From IMG/VR virus record IMGVR_UViG_3300021135_000011, positions 1 to 64,000 of that record: a stretch of 64,000 nucleotides of DNA; one strand, written 5' to 3'. This DNA comes from a virus. The notes under the pieces are model-generated. The model saw only the letters and a list, made by a program, of their open reading frames with translations, did not search any database and was not told where the DNA came from. Of the stretch, positions 8,725 through 19,280 are shown one piece after another (position 1 is the stretch's first letter; each line of letters starts with the position of its first letter). The translations under genes were made by a program, and so were the position numbers.

Positions 8725-10410
8725 CTACAGTGAGTAGCCAGTAACAGGGTTTTTCATAACTATCTTTAGTACTTTGGTAGGGTCTTTTACCCATATTGCC
8801 TTATGTGGTTGGCGCATGAATACTTTGTAACCAAAGTCTCCCCCGTTTGATTGGAATCCGGTAGTACGACCCATATAGTCCATATTACCATTTTCATACC
8901 ACCATCTAAGGTTGCTATCCCATGCTTTTTCAAGCATAAAGATATTATCATTTGCATTATCTGTGATATCAAAGATTAAGAAAGAATAAGAAGAAAGGTT
9001 AAACCCATTAATCTTAGGATTTTCTATGTCGTTGTTATTAACATTATCAAAGGCAGGATTCAAAACAAAATTTACATTTGCTAAGAACGGTATTACAAAC
9101 CCAGTGAAAGCATAACCGTAGTTAAGATTCATTGACTCTAGTCTACCATCACCTGCTGCATTTGATGTAACAGCACCTAGTTCGTGAGCGTTTAATACAA
9201 GACCTGAGTTAACTGTAGCTTTTTGAATTGCTTCATTAATAAGCTTCATACCACCCATACCTGTTTGTACTATAATTTTACGCTGAGGGTCTGGTCCTTT
9301 AAATTCTATTTTACCATTATAAAAGTTAAACAATTCTGCTTTAAACAAATCAAGTGTAAAGTTTCCAAAATTATATATTCTCTTATAGTTATTATCAAGT
9401 TGTTTCCAAAGACCTGTTGACAAACGCACACCGTCTGCACCATCTCTTTGTTGAATCAAACCGCCTTTACCCCACATTAATTGATATTCAATATCATGTG
9501 ATATTTGGGCAAGACATTTGGCTTCAATAGCTGTTACGAAAGTACGAGAAAGGCGATTATCTTGCATTTGCTTTTTAGCCCAACCTTCGCCATTCCGCTT
9601 CATAGCTTCTTGGATATTTGGTATTGAAGGATCCGCACCCCAATCAAGCCATTTCCATATTTCAGTAACAAGCGATTCACCTTTTGCATTCATACCGCCC
9701 TTCATCATAAGATCCAGTTTACCTGAAATCTCAAAAGAAGCATGTGCGTCTGATTGACCTACATAGTTATAAAACTCACGATAACCACCACGTATTTCTC
9801 CAAGATCATTATACTGTGTACCGTATTCTCCAATAGTTGAACCAGCAGAAAATATTTTTGTACCTGCAGTAAGATACTGATTATTTAAGAAATAAGTATT
9901 ATTTGTTGTAGTTGGACCAGTTCCAAGTGTAGAACCTGCGTTGTTTACCAATTTAACGGTATACATCCAACCATCACCTTCCTGTATAATAGGTTCTGAT
10001 GTAACATACATTTCAAGACCATTATACTTATCATAAGTGATGAGTGAACCATGTCCAAACGCGCGTTTATTCAAAAGTATTCTAAACGGCTGACCATCAA
10101 CACCTTTAGTTGTGTTGTTAGGATCTATATCATATAAAATATATGGTAGTTCCTGTACAATTGGCAATTGCCATTTCCAACGACCTTGATAATCTTCAAC
10201 TTTTTTAACATTTTTTCCACCAAATGAAGACATTTGATAAATAGGCATTTCTACCTTTTGAGTCATTGCCCAAAGATCAACAGGACCCATATCATCTGGA
10301 CCAACATCTTTCAAAAAACTACGAAGATGGAATGAATCCATATTTGACCCATCAAGACGATACTGAGTATCACGAAGGAATATACCATTATTTAATACTG
10401 GTGTTGCCAT
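8725..10410 (-). CDS. Probable major capsid protein
   Basis: 561 aa, no signal peptide or membrane segment. It is preceded by a scaffold-like acidic coiled-coil protein and, before that, the portal, which is the canonical position of the HK97-fold major capsid protein in tailed phages. The N-terminal 60 residues (SFHLRSFLKDVGPDDMGPVDLWAMTQ region) form a plausible N-arm; a long Gly/Asn-rich central part and a C-terminal beta-rich part follow. Codon use is less AT-biased than in neighbouring genes, as expected for a highly expressed gene. Identity rests on position, length and composition. Confidence 0.65.
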   Translation of the reverse strand: MATPVLNNGIFLRDTQYRLDGSNMDSFHLRSFLKDVGPDDMGPVDLWAMTQKVEMPIYQMSSFGGKNVKKVEDYQGRWKWQLPIVQELPYILYDIDPNNTTKGVDGQPFRILLNKRAFGHGSLITYDKYNGLEMYVTSEPIIQEGDGWMYTVKLVNNAGSTLGTGPTTTNNTYFLNNQYLTAGTKIFSAGSTIGEYGTQYNDLGEIRGGYREFYNYVGQSDAHASFEISGKLDLMMKGGMNAKGESLVTEIWKWLDWGADPSIPNIQEAMKRNGEGWAKKQMQDNRLSRTFVTAIEAKCLAQISHDIEYQLMWGKGGLIQQRDGADGVRLSTGLWKQLDNNYKRIYNFGNFTLDLFKAELFNFYNGKIEFKGPDPQRKIIVQTGMGGMKLINEAIQKATVNSGLVLNAHELGAVTSNAAGDGRLESMNLNYGYAFTGFVIPFLANVNFVLNPAFDNVNNNDIENPKINGFNLSSYSFLIFDITDNANDNIFMLEKAWDSNLRWWYENGNMDYMGRTTGFQSNGGDFGYKVFMRQPHKAIWVKDPTKVLKIVMKNPVTGYSL

Positions 10411-10450
10411 TTTGTATTTATTTTATATTTAATTTATTATTTATAATTTT

Positions 10451-11710
10451 TTATCTAGAAAAAGGAGAAGCGTTTCTTGTAATTTTAGGTGCTACTCTAT
10501 TTGCATTTCCCCCATCATCAAACGCTACAGAAGTTGACCTATTACCTTGTTCGGTTTTTAGTTTACGAACTGTTTGTTCAACTTGAGCAGTAGCTCCTTT
10601 TTTCATTAATGCTGCTTCATAACCTTCTTCATCTTTTAATAACCATAAAACCTTAGCTATTTTTTGATAATTAGGTTCTTTATATTGATATTTTTCTAAT
10701 AAATTTCCTAATTCGTTAGTTCTTCCACCAGAAACAGATTCATAATTTGCATTTACTAATCCGTTATATAAACTTGTTTGTGTTTTTGAATCCAGTTTTA
10801 TTCCTCCAATCTCTGCAGGCTTTAAAGCAGTATACACATTTTCTATATATTTTTCTGCTGCTAACCTACGTTGTTCTGCAAATTGTCTTTGATCTTCTAA
10901 TTGATATTGAACAATTTGTTCTTTCATTTTGTCCAACTTAGGTTTTAATTGAGAAGCCTTCTTTTCTATTAAACCTAAATCTTTCCACTCTTCAACTTGT
11001 CCTTTTACTTCATCGCTAGTCCAATCTGTATTTGCATTTCTTAAATACTCATAAACTATTTCTTCTTGATGCTCTTCTTTTGTTGGGTCAAGATCTGCTA
11101 ATTGTCTTACTTCCCCCAAGGCTCTATAAAGTGATTTATAATCAGTCCCGCCATTAGCTTCGTATTCATATACTATTTTTGCATCAGGAGAAAGACTTTC
11201 ATAAAACTGTACAGGTATGTTTTTCTTAAAAGCTTCTTCTTTTAATTGTAGATTTTCATCTATAAGTGCATGAAGATCTTTAGTGGGTAGTTTTGCAAGG
11301 TATTCGTCTAAAGGTACTTTTTCGTCATAATCATCAAAAGTAACAAATTCTTTAGCTTCAACCTTTTCTTTTATATATTCTGCTAATGCAGATTTATCTG
11401 TTTTGGGTTTACCTGTAGTAATTGGGCGATCATCCGTTGGCTCAATATTTTCAGGTTTTGCACTATCTAAAATTTGATTTAATAGTGCGTTTTGATCCGT
11501 AGCCGTTTTTGTTGAGCCAGGTATAACTGTTGTTGCATCAATATTTGTTTCAGGAATAGGTGTGTTTTCATTTGGATCTGGTTGATCAAATTTTAATTCA
11601 CCATCATTTCTTTTAAAAATTGCTGCTTGTGGTGGAATAACAAGACTTTCAGAAAGCATTGGAAATCCATCAACTTCTATTTCAACATTTTTTGTAGCAT
11701 TTTCAGCCAT
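10451..11710 (-). CDS. Scaffold-like acidic coiled-coil protein
   Basis: 419 aa. A Pro/Thr/Asp-rich disordered N-terminus (residues 1-115) is followed by long charged helices (for example residues 240-290, KLKPKLDKMKEQIVQ) and a basic C-terminal tail ending in SPFSR. This acidic, helical, low-complexity make-up between portal and capsid genes is typical of a capsid scaffolding protein. No protease motif is seen. Confidence 0.55.
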   Translation of the reverse strand: MAENATKNVEIEVDGFPMLSESLVIPPQAAIFKRNDGELKFDQPDPNENTPIPETNIDATTVIPGSTKTATDQNALLNQILDSAKPENIEPTDDRPITTGKPKTDKSALAEYIKEKVEAKEFVTFDDYDEKVPLDEYLAKLPTKDLHALIDENLQLKEEAFKKNIPVQFYESLSPDAKIVYEYEANGGTDYKSLYRALGEVRQLADLDPTKEEHQEEIVYEYLRNANTDWTSDEVKGQVEEWKDLGLIEKKASQLKPKLDKMKEQIVQYQLEDQRQFAEQRRLAAEKYIENVYTALKPAEIGGIKLDSKTQTSLYNGLVNANYESVSGGRTNELGNLLEKYQYKEPNYQKIAKVLWLLKDEEGYEAALMKKGATAQVEQTVRKLKTEQGNRSTSVAFDDGGNANRVAPKITRNASPFSR

Positions 11711-11781
11711 AACTTATTGGTTTTAATTATTCGAGGAAAGATATATTCCTTTTGAGATTCAGTAATGAACTACTGACAAAT

Positions 11782-11813
11782 AAAGTATACGTAAAAAACT
11801 TGAAAGATTTAAC
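11782..11813 (-). promoter_or_regulatory. Weak promoter candidate for scaffold and capsid genes
   Basis: Minus strand GTTA (11,810-11,813), 20 bases, TATACTTT (11,782-11,789). The -7 region and the preceding ACG match the other promoters of this arm, but the -33 box deviates from TTTG. It lies 72 bases before the start at 11,710. Confidence 0.45.
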
Positions 11814-11873
11814 TTTTTTTATTATTTAAAATAAAACTAGAAACAGATATGGATAAATAATTTCAACGGTATT

Positions 11874-14627
11874 TTATTTCTTAGTCTCTGAATTCTTTTT
11901 AGATATAGTTAATCTTTGATTATGTAACATTTCCCTAGTACGTGCCTGTTCCGCATCAACCTTTCTTTGTTGTAATTCTCTATCTTTTTGTTTTTCTGCT
12001 ATTTCATTTGCGTGTTTTGTTCTGTCAAAATTCATTTGTTCAGTCCATTGCTGTTGTTGTTGTAAATTTGCTTGTGCGTCTTGATAAGCACTTTCACTTG
12101 TATCAGGATTCATTGTTGCTGCAGCGCGTGCAGAAGAAGTTATTTCAGCAATAAGAATTTTAGCTTGACGATCTTTTTCATTTTGAATATCTTCATGCGC
12201 CCATTCTTTTTCTTTTAACATTTCCTCTTGTTCAAGTTCTTGTTGATGTTGTTGTTGACTTTGCTGCATTTCTTGCTGTTTTTCGCTTTGCATCCGTTGT
12301 TCGATTTCACCTAACTTGTCATTTAAATCAGCAATATCTGATACCTGACGAATTTTTGCTATATCAGGAAGAGTGGCACCCATAGTATTATTAACTAATA
12401 GAACTTGTTGTATATCTTTAATTATTTGGCGTGCATTTACATTTACTTCTGGAAATACATTAATATCTCTGAGTAGGAGCTTAGTGCCATCTATTTGAAA
12501 TAAAACTGTTTCGTTAGAGGTAGTAGTATATTTAAGATTTACTGAAGGATTTTTAGATTGATAGTACTGCGCAAGTTCTGTTCGCATTTGATGCACTCGT
12601 GGCATTAAATAGTCACAATGTTCTATAAAATGCATTTCTGTCTGATCATAACTACGTCTAACAGATTCTTCATATTCCTTTGCGGATGTTTCTTGTCCAA
12701 GGGGTTGCCCCATTCTATTAGCATTAAATCCAATAGACGCAAGACCTTGCTGCATTAAAAAATTATAAACCTGCATCCTAGATTGAAGTCTTTGTGTTTG
12801 ACTTAAATCCATTTGGTGATACTGATTAAAATTTACATTACCATTTTGGGCTATATTTTGCAATGAAGTATCTAAAGGTAAAAACCCGAATTGCTTCATT
12901 GAGGTGTAGGCTTGTTGGTATGGATTTAATCCCCAATCTTCTCCAAGACTATGTTTAGGTAAAGCATTTTGATCAAACATAACTACAGTACCTATTTCAT
13001 CAACCATTATATCCATAATCTGATTTGCCGCCATATTAATTCCTATTTGATAGGGCATTAATTTAGCAATCATCGGGACAGATACAGTGTTTCTATCTGA
13101 AAAAACAGAACCTTCTACTGGAAGTTTTACGCCATAAAGATTATCCTCTCCTTTAAATTGAAAAGGTAATCTACCAGGTTTATTTCCTGTTATACCAATA
13201 TACATCGGTTGCATTCCGCCGGGATTATTCATTCCCCACCAAGCAGGTCTATTTGGTCCAATTTTAATTACACCACGTACATCATTAATCCACAACCAAT
13301 CTATATGCTCACCATAAACAAGATTATATCGTGTTTTTTCTTTATATACTGAGGTGTCATATTGTGGTTTATCTACAGGCTTATAAAATTCATCTACAAT
13401 ATCCATTTCAGGCATACCATTAGTAGACTCATTAATATAAGTAAGGTGTCCTACTTTTCTAGCACTTTTAAAATATATAGTAGAAACTCTTAATAAATTA
13501 GAGTTACCAAAATCCTGAAGATCCTCTGCGCCAAGTAAAATAGTTTGTACAATATCTCCATTATTATAAGCAATATCATATTTTGAAATAAATTGTCTAT
13601 AGGCTAAACCTGGCATTTGTACGTTCCATTCATGGTCGCGTGTTGCATCATAATAAGAACCATCTGGATTTACATTATCTAGTAAATAACCTGCAGCACG
13701 AATAGGGTAAATTGCCTCAATATTTCGAGTTTGTTCTTCGGTCATTATCCAACCATACTTATCTATAACATCTGAAGATGTCATTAAGTCTATATAACCA
13801 ACCCAGTTAGCTTGAGAAATCCATCTCCTATCAGGAGATTTGTTGTAAAATGTTTGTAATGGATTCCAAAGTTCTACTTCATAATCATTTTCGCGCATTT
13901 TCATGTGCCAAAACTCACAATCAAAAACAAGTTTATCTCTAAATCCTCTGTCTTCTAACTCATCAAAATGGAATCTTCTACAATCTACTTCCATTTGATG
14001 TTGCGCCCACTCTACATAAACATTTCTATATCCTGTTCTATACCACTGTTGTAAATTTGGTAGTTGTTTTAAAGCATCGGGTTGTAATTGTTTTTGTACT
14101 TCAGGATCACTCATATTTGCGCCTTGCTGTTGCAACTTTTGTTGCATCATTATTTCAGCTTGTGCAAGTAAGATTTGTTCAAGTTTATCTTGTTTATCCT
14201 GTTCCATTTCTGAAATAGATATATCATCTACTGCAGTAAATATAAGTTTTGTTTGACGTTTTGCAAATTCAGATCTAAATGATTCTATAATAGAAGGAAT
14301 CCAAGGAAAGAAGCGCAATTCCAATAGATTTTGAGAATTATCCATTAGATTTTCTACTACCTGAGAATTCATATTTTGTGGGCCAACTACGTAATCTTCT
14401 CTGTCTATAATTCCTTTAGAAGCCTTTTCCCACTTAAGTAATTTTGGAGCACGTCTTTGGAGTTGTTTTATTCCTTGCCATTCAAAAAAATCAGCACACC
14501 AACCATAGAATTGTTCATCTTTTTCCTCTTCAGGAATCATTTGAAGTGGTTGCACGAGAACGCCCATCCTATTATAGTAGGCTTTTTTCCCCGATTTCAG
14601 ATCCATTGCATTGAGAATGCGCGCCAT
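11874..14627 (-). CDS. Portal protein, crAss-like size class
   Basis: 917 aa, much longer than typical 400-700-aa portals but normal for crAss-like phages. The segment LLELRFFPWIPSIIESFRSEFAKRQ followed by FTAVDD corresponds to the conserved N-terminal portal region of that group. The last 200 residues are extremely Gln/Glu-rich helices (QQHQQELEQEEMLKEKEW), a likely long coiled coil or barrel extension. The gene lies between the terminase block and the scaffold and capsid genes. The portal forms the dodecameric DNA gate at the capsid vertex. Confidence 0.8.
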   Translation of the reverse strand: MARILNAMDLKSGKKAYYNRMGVLVQPLQMIPEEEKDEQFYGWCADFFEWQGIKQLQRRAPKLLKWEKASKGIIDREDYVVGPQNMNSQVVENLMDNSQNLLELRFFPWIPSIIESFRSEFAKRQTKLIFTAVDDISISEMEQDKQDKLEQILLAQAEIMMQQKLQQQGANMSDPEVQKQLQPDALKQLPNLQQWYRTGYRNVYVEWAQHQMEVDCRRFHFDELEDRGFRDKLVFDCEFWHMKMRENDYEVELWNPLQTFYNKSPDRRWISQANWVGYIDLMTSSDVIDKYGWIMTEEQTRNIEAIYPIRAAGYLLDNVNPDGSYYDATRDHEWNVQMPGLAYRQFISKYDIAYNNGDIVQTILLGAEDLQDFGNSNLLRVSTIYFKSARKVGHLTYINESTNGMPEMDIVDEFYKPVDKPQYDTSVYKEKTRYNLVYGEHIDWLWINDVRGVIKIGPNRPAWWGMNNPGGMQPMYIGITGNKPGRLPFQFKGEDNLYGVKLPVEGSVFSDRNTVSVPMIAKLMPYQIGINMAANQIMDIMVDEIGTVVMFDQNALPKHSLGEDWGLNPYQQAYTSMKQFGFLPLDTSLQNIAQNGNVNFNQYHQMDLSQTQRLQSRMQVYNFLMQQGLASIGFNANRMGQPLGQETSAKEYEESVRRSYDQTEMHFIEHCDYLMPRVHQMRTELAQYYQSKNPSVNLKYTTTSNETVLFQIDGTKLLLRDINVFPEVNVNARQIIKDIQQVLLVNNTMGATLPDIAKIRQVSDIADLNDKLGEIEQRMQSEKQQEMQQSQQQHQQELEQEEMLKEKEWAHEDIQNEKDRQAKILIAEITSSARAAATMNPDTSESAYQDAQANLQQQQQWTEQMNFDRTKHANEIAEKQKDRELQQRKVDAEQARTREMLHNQRLTISKKNSETKK

Positions 14628-14663
14628 GTATATTATATATTTTTACTTTCTAAAATCAAAGTC

Positions 14664-14900
14664 TTAGTTAGTAGTTAAAGTAAATGTTGGTTGAATAGAT
14701 GTTGTAGAAATTGATAATCCTGAAGTTGCACCACACCAAGTTATAGGTAAAGTATAATGTGTTGGTTGAATAGGTTGTATGTAATATGGATAATTCTGAT
14801 AAATATATTGCACCTCTTTTTCTGAAAGTATTATAAATTCATCTAATGTAATAGTTTTATCTTGTAACAGTTTTGCTAAAATTTCTAATTTTGATTTCAT
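14664..14900 (-). CDS. Hypothetical small protein before the portal
   Basis: 78 aa. A helical first half (KLEILAKLLQDKTITLDEFIILSEKEVQYIY) is followed by a Thr/Pro/Ser-rich tail. It overlaps the upstream gene by 4 bases and lies 36 bases before the portal. Function unknown. Confidence 0.4.
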   Translation of the reverse strand: MKSKLEILAKLLQDKTITLDEFIILSEKEVQYIYQNYPYYIQPIQPTHYTLPITWCGATSGLSISTTSIQPTFTLTTN

Positions 14901-15367
14901 ATAAACATATTTTTTATTTCATCCTCTTTTAATTTTGCATATCTACCACCACCCCAAGAACCTACATAAACTATTCTTTCATCTTCAGCAACAGGTTCAT
15001 TTATTAACTGCTGTTCATCATTAGTTAATGGTCTACTTTGAATATCAAATGGACAAAATTCTAATTTAGATGTATTACCGTTAATATCTTCTTTTTCTAT
15101 AGTGGTACAATCATGGGTATAGGCTAGTGGGTTTGCACTCTCTCCACGAAAAATTTTAGAAAACCTTCTTACTATTTTTATTTTACTAAAGTCTTCAAAA
15201 TTATCATTAATATATTGTATCAAATCTTCTTTTGAAATTCCTGGGTTTTCTTTTTCTTGATATGCTCCATATTCATTTAATATAAACATATCAATATTTT
15301 TATTTTCTTGCATAACATATTGGTTTAAAATCTCATATTGCGAAAAGCTTGGGTTGGTTTTGCCCAA
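14897..15367 (-). CDS. Hypothetical protein between terminase and portal
   Basis: 156 aa, acidic, mixed helix and strand. It overlaps the 3' end of the terminase gene by 43 bases in another frame, a tight packing that suggests translational coupling. No membrane segment and no recognised motif. Packaging or connector accessory is a guess from position. Confidence 0.5.
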   Translation of the reverse strand: MGKTNPSFSQYEILNQYVMQENKNIDMFILNEYGAYQEKENPGISKEDLIQYINDNFEDFSKIKIVRRFSKIFRGESANPLAYTHDCTTIEKEDINGNTSKLEFCPFDIQSRPLTNDEQQLINEPVAEDERIVYVGSWGGGRYAKLKEDEIKNMFI

Positions 15368-17559
15368 GGATTAGTTTTTTTGGTAGACGGACCTCCATAT
15401 ATAAAGTTACGTAATTTATTTGGACTTTCCAAATCAGAGGTTTCTATAGTCTGTTTGCGAAGTCCTTTATTTGCATTTTCTATAGAAATAAATGCTACAA
15501 GTGCTGCAAAAGCTACAAGTCTATCATAGTTTCCCTTATCATCTTGAAATTCCTGCATTTCTTTTAAAAGCATTGAATCTGGAACTCTTTCTACTCCGTA
15601 GGTTGTTTTATATACTTTTCCTTCTTTATCTTCTATAGTATCTAATTCTTCTTTTAAATAATTTATAGTATAAGATAAAAGGTGTGAAAATACTGCACTG
15701 GAGTTTTTCCACCCGTATTCTTGAAACGTATTAGAAACACCTTTCATATCTTTATTAAAAGATAGTAATCTATCTCTTGTTACAAGTCTATGTTGTTTTT
15801 TACGGTGTTGCATATAAGTTATAAATTCTGATATATTTGCCTCACATATAATTTGTGCATTATATAAGTCAGAAATCATTTCAAGTAATTCGTGTGTTTT
15901 CTTTAAATCATCGTATCTACCACACCAAGAAAGTACTAATTTGCCACGTTCTAAATTATTTTCTATTTCTATTTGTTTACCATTCCTCTCAACTTTTGTA
16001 ATTTCAGAGTCCGTTTTATAAACAAATACAGAACAAAGTGATTCTGAAGATGTTGTTTTACCTTCTTTTACAGGGTCAACAGACATATAATAAGTTGACC
16101 AATCAGGAACTTCACATATTGGTCTTTCATAAATACATACTACACCTGTTTTATCTTCAAGTGTTTTAACCTTATTACCTAAAACAGATATTGGGTCTTT
16201 ATACGCAGTTTTTATTTCTACTTTACCTTCTGCATTTCTTTCTAGGTTAACTGTTTCTTGAGGATATTTTTTTTCTTCAATCCGCAATAATTGTTTATTA
16301 ATAAGCCCTAAAGGAAAAATAGATTCCTTTCTATACGCAAAGGCTTCATGTATATTAATAGGCTTTTGAGAAATACGCAATTGGTATGTTGCGGGGTCTA
16401 AACTTTTTTTCCAAACTGCACGTTCTTCTAAAATTGCTTGCAACGCACCCTCAACATCGGAATTTCCATATTTATCTATAAATGGTGGCATAGACCATTG
16501 TTCTGGAATAAATAATCCGGATAAACCAAAAGTTTTTTTATCATCTATTAAGTCTGTTTCTACAGCATAAATAGAATTACCTACTGGATTAAGAACCATT
16601 TCCTTAAGGGGTTTACATTGATCTAAATCACCTACTGATCCTGCAGCAATAAATAAACCTGTAGTAATCATACCCGAAGATAACGCGGGGCGTATATACT
16701 CATACGTTGTATTCATTTTTGGGGCTATTCCTGCCTCTTCATGATAAAATATAGATATATTACCACCAACACCAGAAGTAGGGTCCTTTTCAAAAGTATG
16801 CCCTAATATTGTTGATTGATTACCTTGATAAAATACCTTATCACCCTGTCTAACGCCTTGACGTTGTTGCCAAAGAAGTGTTTTATCTGGATCACAGGAA
16901 CGATACCACCCCATTCCAGGTTTATTTAAAAAGTTTTTATATTCATTTAAAAACTTCCACGCACCTTTTTCATTTATATAATCCTTTTGAGAAGCACCTA
17001 TTTTTAGAGTTTGCCCTTTTTCAAACCAAAATCTATTAATAAGTTTTGCAGCTTTCATGTAAGTATTTCCCCACTGACGTTTTTTTAATTCTGCAGCATG
17101 TTTATAATGAAGTTCAGCTAAAAGTTCATAAAGATGAGAGTGATATTGAGAATCCCATATTTCAGGAAAATCAAATTTCTTTTTATCTTTATCATAAATA
17201 GGTAAAAAATTAATCCAAAAATAATAATCACGGGTAAGATAGAACGTATTTGTTTTACTTTTAAAAATCACACCCCGCCTGCATTTTGATTTTTCTGAAA
17301 GTGGATTCTCATCTTCAAGTGTACCCCAATATTCTAACCAATCTTTTGAATTTTCTGGTACAGAGATATATGAACCTGTTTCGTGGAACTTTTTTGCCTG
17401 TTCATTAAAAAAATAAGAAGTTTCATCAAAGTTATATTTACCTGGTTCTTTAAACATAGAAAGGACAAACTCTTTAAAGTCGTCCCTTGTTCTAAACTCA
17501 GTTAAAGTCCAAGTACCATCATAATTTCTTGTTGGCACTTCTATATAGTTATTTTGCAT
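15325..17559 (-). CDS. terL: Terminase large subunit
   Basis: 744 aa. N-terminal ATPase: the segment ELKKRQWGNTYMKA (about residues 165-178) occupies the Walker A position with the degenerate Arg-rich form seen in crAss-type terminases, and ISIFYHEEAG is a hydrophobic stretch ending in acidic residues at the Walker B position. C-terminal RuvC-like nuclease: YMSVDP (acidic metal ligand) and later IICEANISEFITYM and the DRLVAFAALVAF segment. It packages phage DNA through the portal. It is the first gene of the packaging block and sits directly downstream of the glycosyltransferase genes with a one-base gap. Confidence 0.85.
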   Translation of the reverse strand: MQNNYIEVPTRNYDGTWTLTEFRTRDDFKEFVLSMFKEPGKYNFDETSYFFNEQAKKFHETGSYISVPENSKDWLEYWGTLEDENPLSEKSKCRRGVIFKSKTNTFYLTRDYYFWINFLPIYDKDKKKFDFPEIWDSQYHSHLYELLAELHYKHAAELKKRQWGNTYMKAAKLINRFWFEKGQTLKIGASQKDYINEKGAWKFLNEYKNFLNKPGMGWYRSCDPDKTLLWQQRQGVRQGDKVFYQGNQSTILGHTFEKDPTSGVGGNISIFYHEEAGIAPKMNTTYEYIRPALSSGMITTGLFIAAGSVGDLDQCKPLKEMVLNPVGNSIYAVETDLIDDKKTFGLSGLFIPEQWSMPPFIDKYGNSDVEGALQAILEERAVWKKSLDPATYQLRISQKPINIHEAFAYRKESIFPLGLINKQLLRIEEKKYPQETVNLERNAEGKVEIKTAYKDPISVLGNKVKTLEDKTGVVCIYERPICEVPDWSTYYMSVDPVKEGKTTSSESLCSVFVYKTDSEITKVERNGKQIEIENNLERGKLVLSWCGRYDDLKKTHELLEMISDLYNAQIICEANISEFITYMQHRKKQHRLVTRDRLLSFNKDMKGVSNTFQEYGWKNSSAVFSHLLSYTINYLKEELDTIEDKEGKVYKTTYGVERVPDSMLLKEMQEFQDDKGNYDRLVAFAALVAFISIENANKGLRKQTIETSDLESPNKLRNFIYGGPSTKKTNPWAKPTQAFRNMRF

Positions 17560-18417
17560 TTAATTTATTTTACATAAAGTCCAACTTTCTGGATAATAGT
17601 TGGGGTTATCAAATTTAATTCTACATTCACCTGCAAGATTTTCTCCACAATGAACTACTTTACCATTATTAAAATTTTTCACGTACCACATTTGCCACCA
17701 AGTAAATGTAGACGATCCGCCTATAAAATGATCACACAAAGTTCCAAGAATAAATTGTTCCATTGGATTTTGATGATAATATTTAAAATTTTCTGCATGA
17801 GTATGTGTACCATTTGGTTCTGCAAAAAAGAAATTATCACCTTTAAATATGGTTTTAATTTCATCTATATTATCTGAAAAGAAAAGAATATTATATTCTT
17901 TCCAGTCTGGAAATTCTATTTCTAATGCTTTTAAATACCAATCTAAGGGAATTTGATAAAAGCATCCATGATTAACAAAATCTCCTCTACGGATTCCTAT
18001 ACCAATTGTTTTTTTACTATTACCTAATATATGTGAATATTTTTTACAAACATCGGCTATAACAGGTGGCGTAAATTTTGCGTGTTCTTTAATATAGTCT
18101 AAACTATCTTGAAACCATAATTCAGATTGATTATTACTTCCTAAATTAATATTTAGAGTTTTGTGTTTATTTTCTTCAAAAAACTTATATAACCAGTCCA
18201 TTTCTTCTCTAGAATAGTGGTTGGTTCTAAAATGAAACAACTCGTCTTCTTGAATCCCATCATCTATTTTAGGGGGGTATTTAAAGTATTGCCAAGCAAA
18301 ATAATTTGGAAAAGCTAATTCGTGCCCTGTTTTATGTGCAATTCCTAAAAGTGCAAAATAGTTAAATAACCAATTACCAAGTCTAAGATGTTTACCCCAA
18401 TCTTTATATAAAATCAT
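17560..18417 (-). CDS. Alpha-1,2-fucosyltransferase-like glycosyltransferase (GT11)
   Basis: 285 aa. The motif IGIGIRRGDFV (about residues 138-148) is the donor-binding HxRRxD-type signature of GT11 family enzymes (His replaced by Gly). Downstream are LFFSDNIDEIK and the terminal GGSSTFTWWQMWY segment, also conserved in the family, and the N-terminus LRLGNWLFNYFALLGIA matches the GT11 GNQLFQYA-like start. It would transfer a deoxyhexose to a glycan. It is the last gene of the glycosyltransferase block before terminase. Confidence 0.8.
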   Translation of the reverse strand: MILYKDWGKHLRLGNWLFNYFALLGIAHKTGHELAFPNYFAWQYFKYPPKIDDGIQEDELFHFRTNHYSREEMDWLYKFFEENKHKTLNINLGSNNQSELWFQDSLDYIKEHAKFTPPVIADVCKKYSHILGNSKKTIGIGIRRGDFVNHGCFYQIPLDWYLKALEIEFPDWKEYNILFFSDNIDEIKTIFKGDNFFFAEPNGTHTHAENFKYYHQNPMEQFILGTLCDHFIGGSSTFTWWQMWYVKNFNNGKVVHCGENLAGECRIKFDNPNYYPESWTLCKIN

Positions 18418-18419
18418 AT

Positions 18420-19280
18420 TTATTTATTTTTAAACCAATCATAAGAATCGCTAATTAATTTTTTTACTTGGCTTATAGTTTCTTCTTCTTGTTTTTGTAA
18501 ATCTTCTGAGACTAAATGTAATGTATCTTTAGCCCACTGTATTTGATTTAAACCATAAGCAATACCATTTCTTTTTGTATTTGCCGGGCCATAACTATTT
18601 AAGTAACCGTCATTTGGGTCTCTTGGGATTACTATAGGAATACATCCACATAATGCCGCCTGCACAGGAATAAAAGATACATCATCGTAACAAATAAAAT
18701 ATTCATAATGATTAAATACTTCTTTAAGATATTCTTTATCCCCTTTTTGTGCAAAATCATCTATGCATAAGGCATCTTTTGGATGAAAATCAAAACTATC
18801 TCTATGATGCCCCTTTCTTATCATATAGCAAGTTGTTCCGAGGATATGTCTATTTTTATTTTTAAATATTAGATTTTCTTCTAAATTAGTCATTTCAAGA
18901 AAACCCTTTACTAAAGACATATCTGGAATAGTTACTCCCTCTCGCCATAAATAAGCTAAATCGTTTTTAGAATAATCCCCATGATTTCCACCAGGGGTTC
19001 CTAATACCCATCTTATACATAACTCTGAATAAAATGGATTTCCGGTACTGCATATTTCAGGATATATGCCTACTGAATTATGCTTAGATATTTGTAACTC
19101 ATGCCATTTTGAATTTATTGCTTTTAGCCCCCATTCGGGATGAGTGTTACCATTATCTACTACAACAGTAACGTCTTCTCCCAACTGATTTAGATGCCAA
19201 GCAAGTTTATGTAGATACATTCTACCTGCATCTCCTTTTTCGTATGGTAGTGCCGCAATATAAAATTTTAATTTATCCAT
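18420..19280 (-). CDS. Glycosyltransferase-like protein (GT-B type)
   Basis: 286 aa. N-terminal MDKLKFYIAALPYEKGDAGRMYLHKLAWHLNQLGEDVTVVVDNG resembles the first Rossmann domain of GT-B enzymes, and the C-terminal YFICYDDVSFIPVQAALCGCIPIVIPRDP matches the donor-binding region where a glycosyltransferase family 1/4 EAxxxGxPVI motif normally lies. Shorter than usual GT-B proteins. It touches the next upstream gene at one base. Confidence 0.65.
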   Translation of the reverse strand: MDKLKFYIAALPYEKGDAGRMYLHKLAWHLNQLGEDVTVVVDNGNTHPEWGLKAINSKWHELQISKHNSVGIYPEICSTGNPFYSELCIRWVLGTPGGNHGDYSKNDLAYLWREGVTIPDMSLVKGFLEMTNLEENLIFKNKNRHILGTTCYMIRKGHHRDSFDFHPKDALCIDDFAQKGDKEYLKEVFNHYEYFICYDDVSFIPVQAALCGCIPIVIPRDPNDGYLNSYGPANTKRNGIAYGLNQIQWAKDTLHLVSEDLQKQEEETISQVKKLISDSYDWFKNK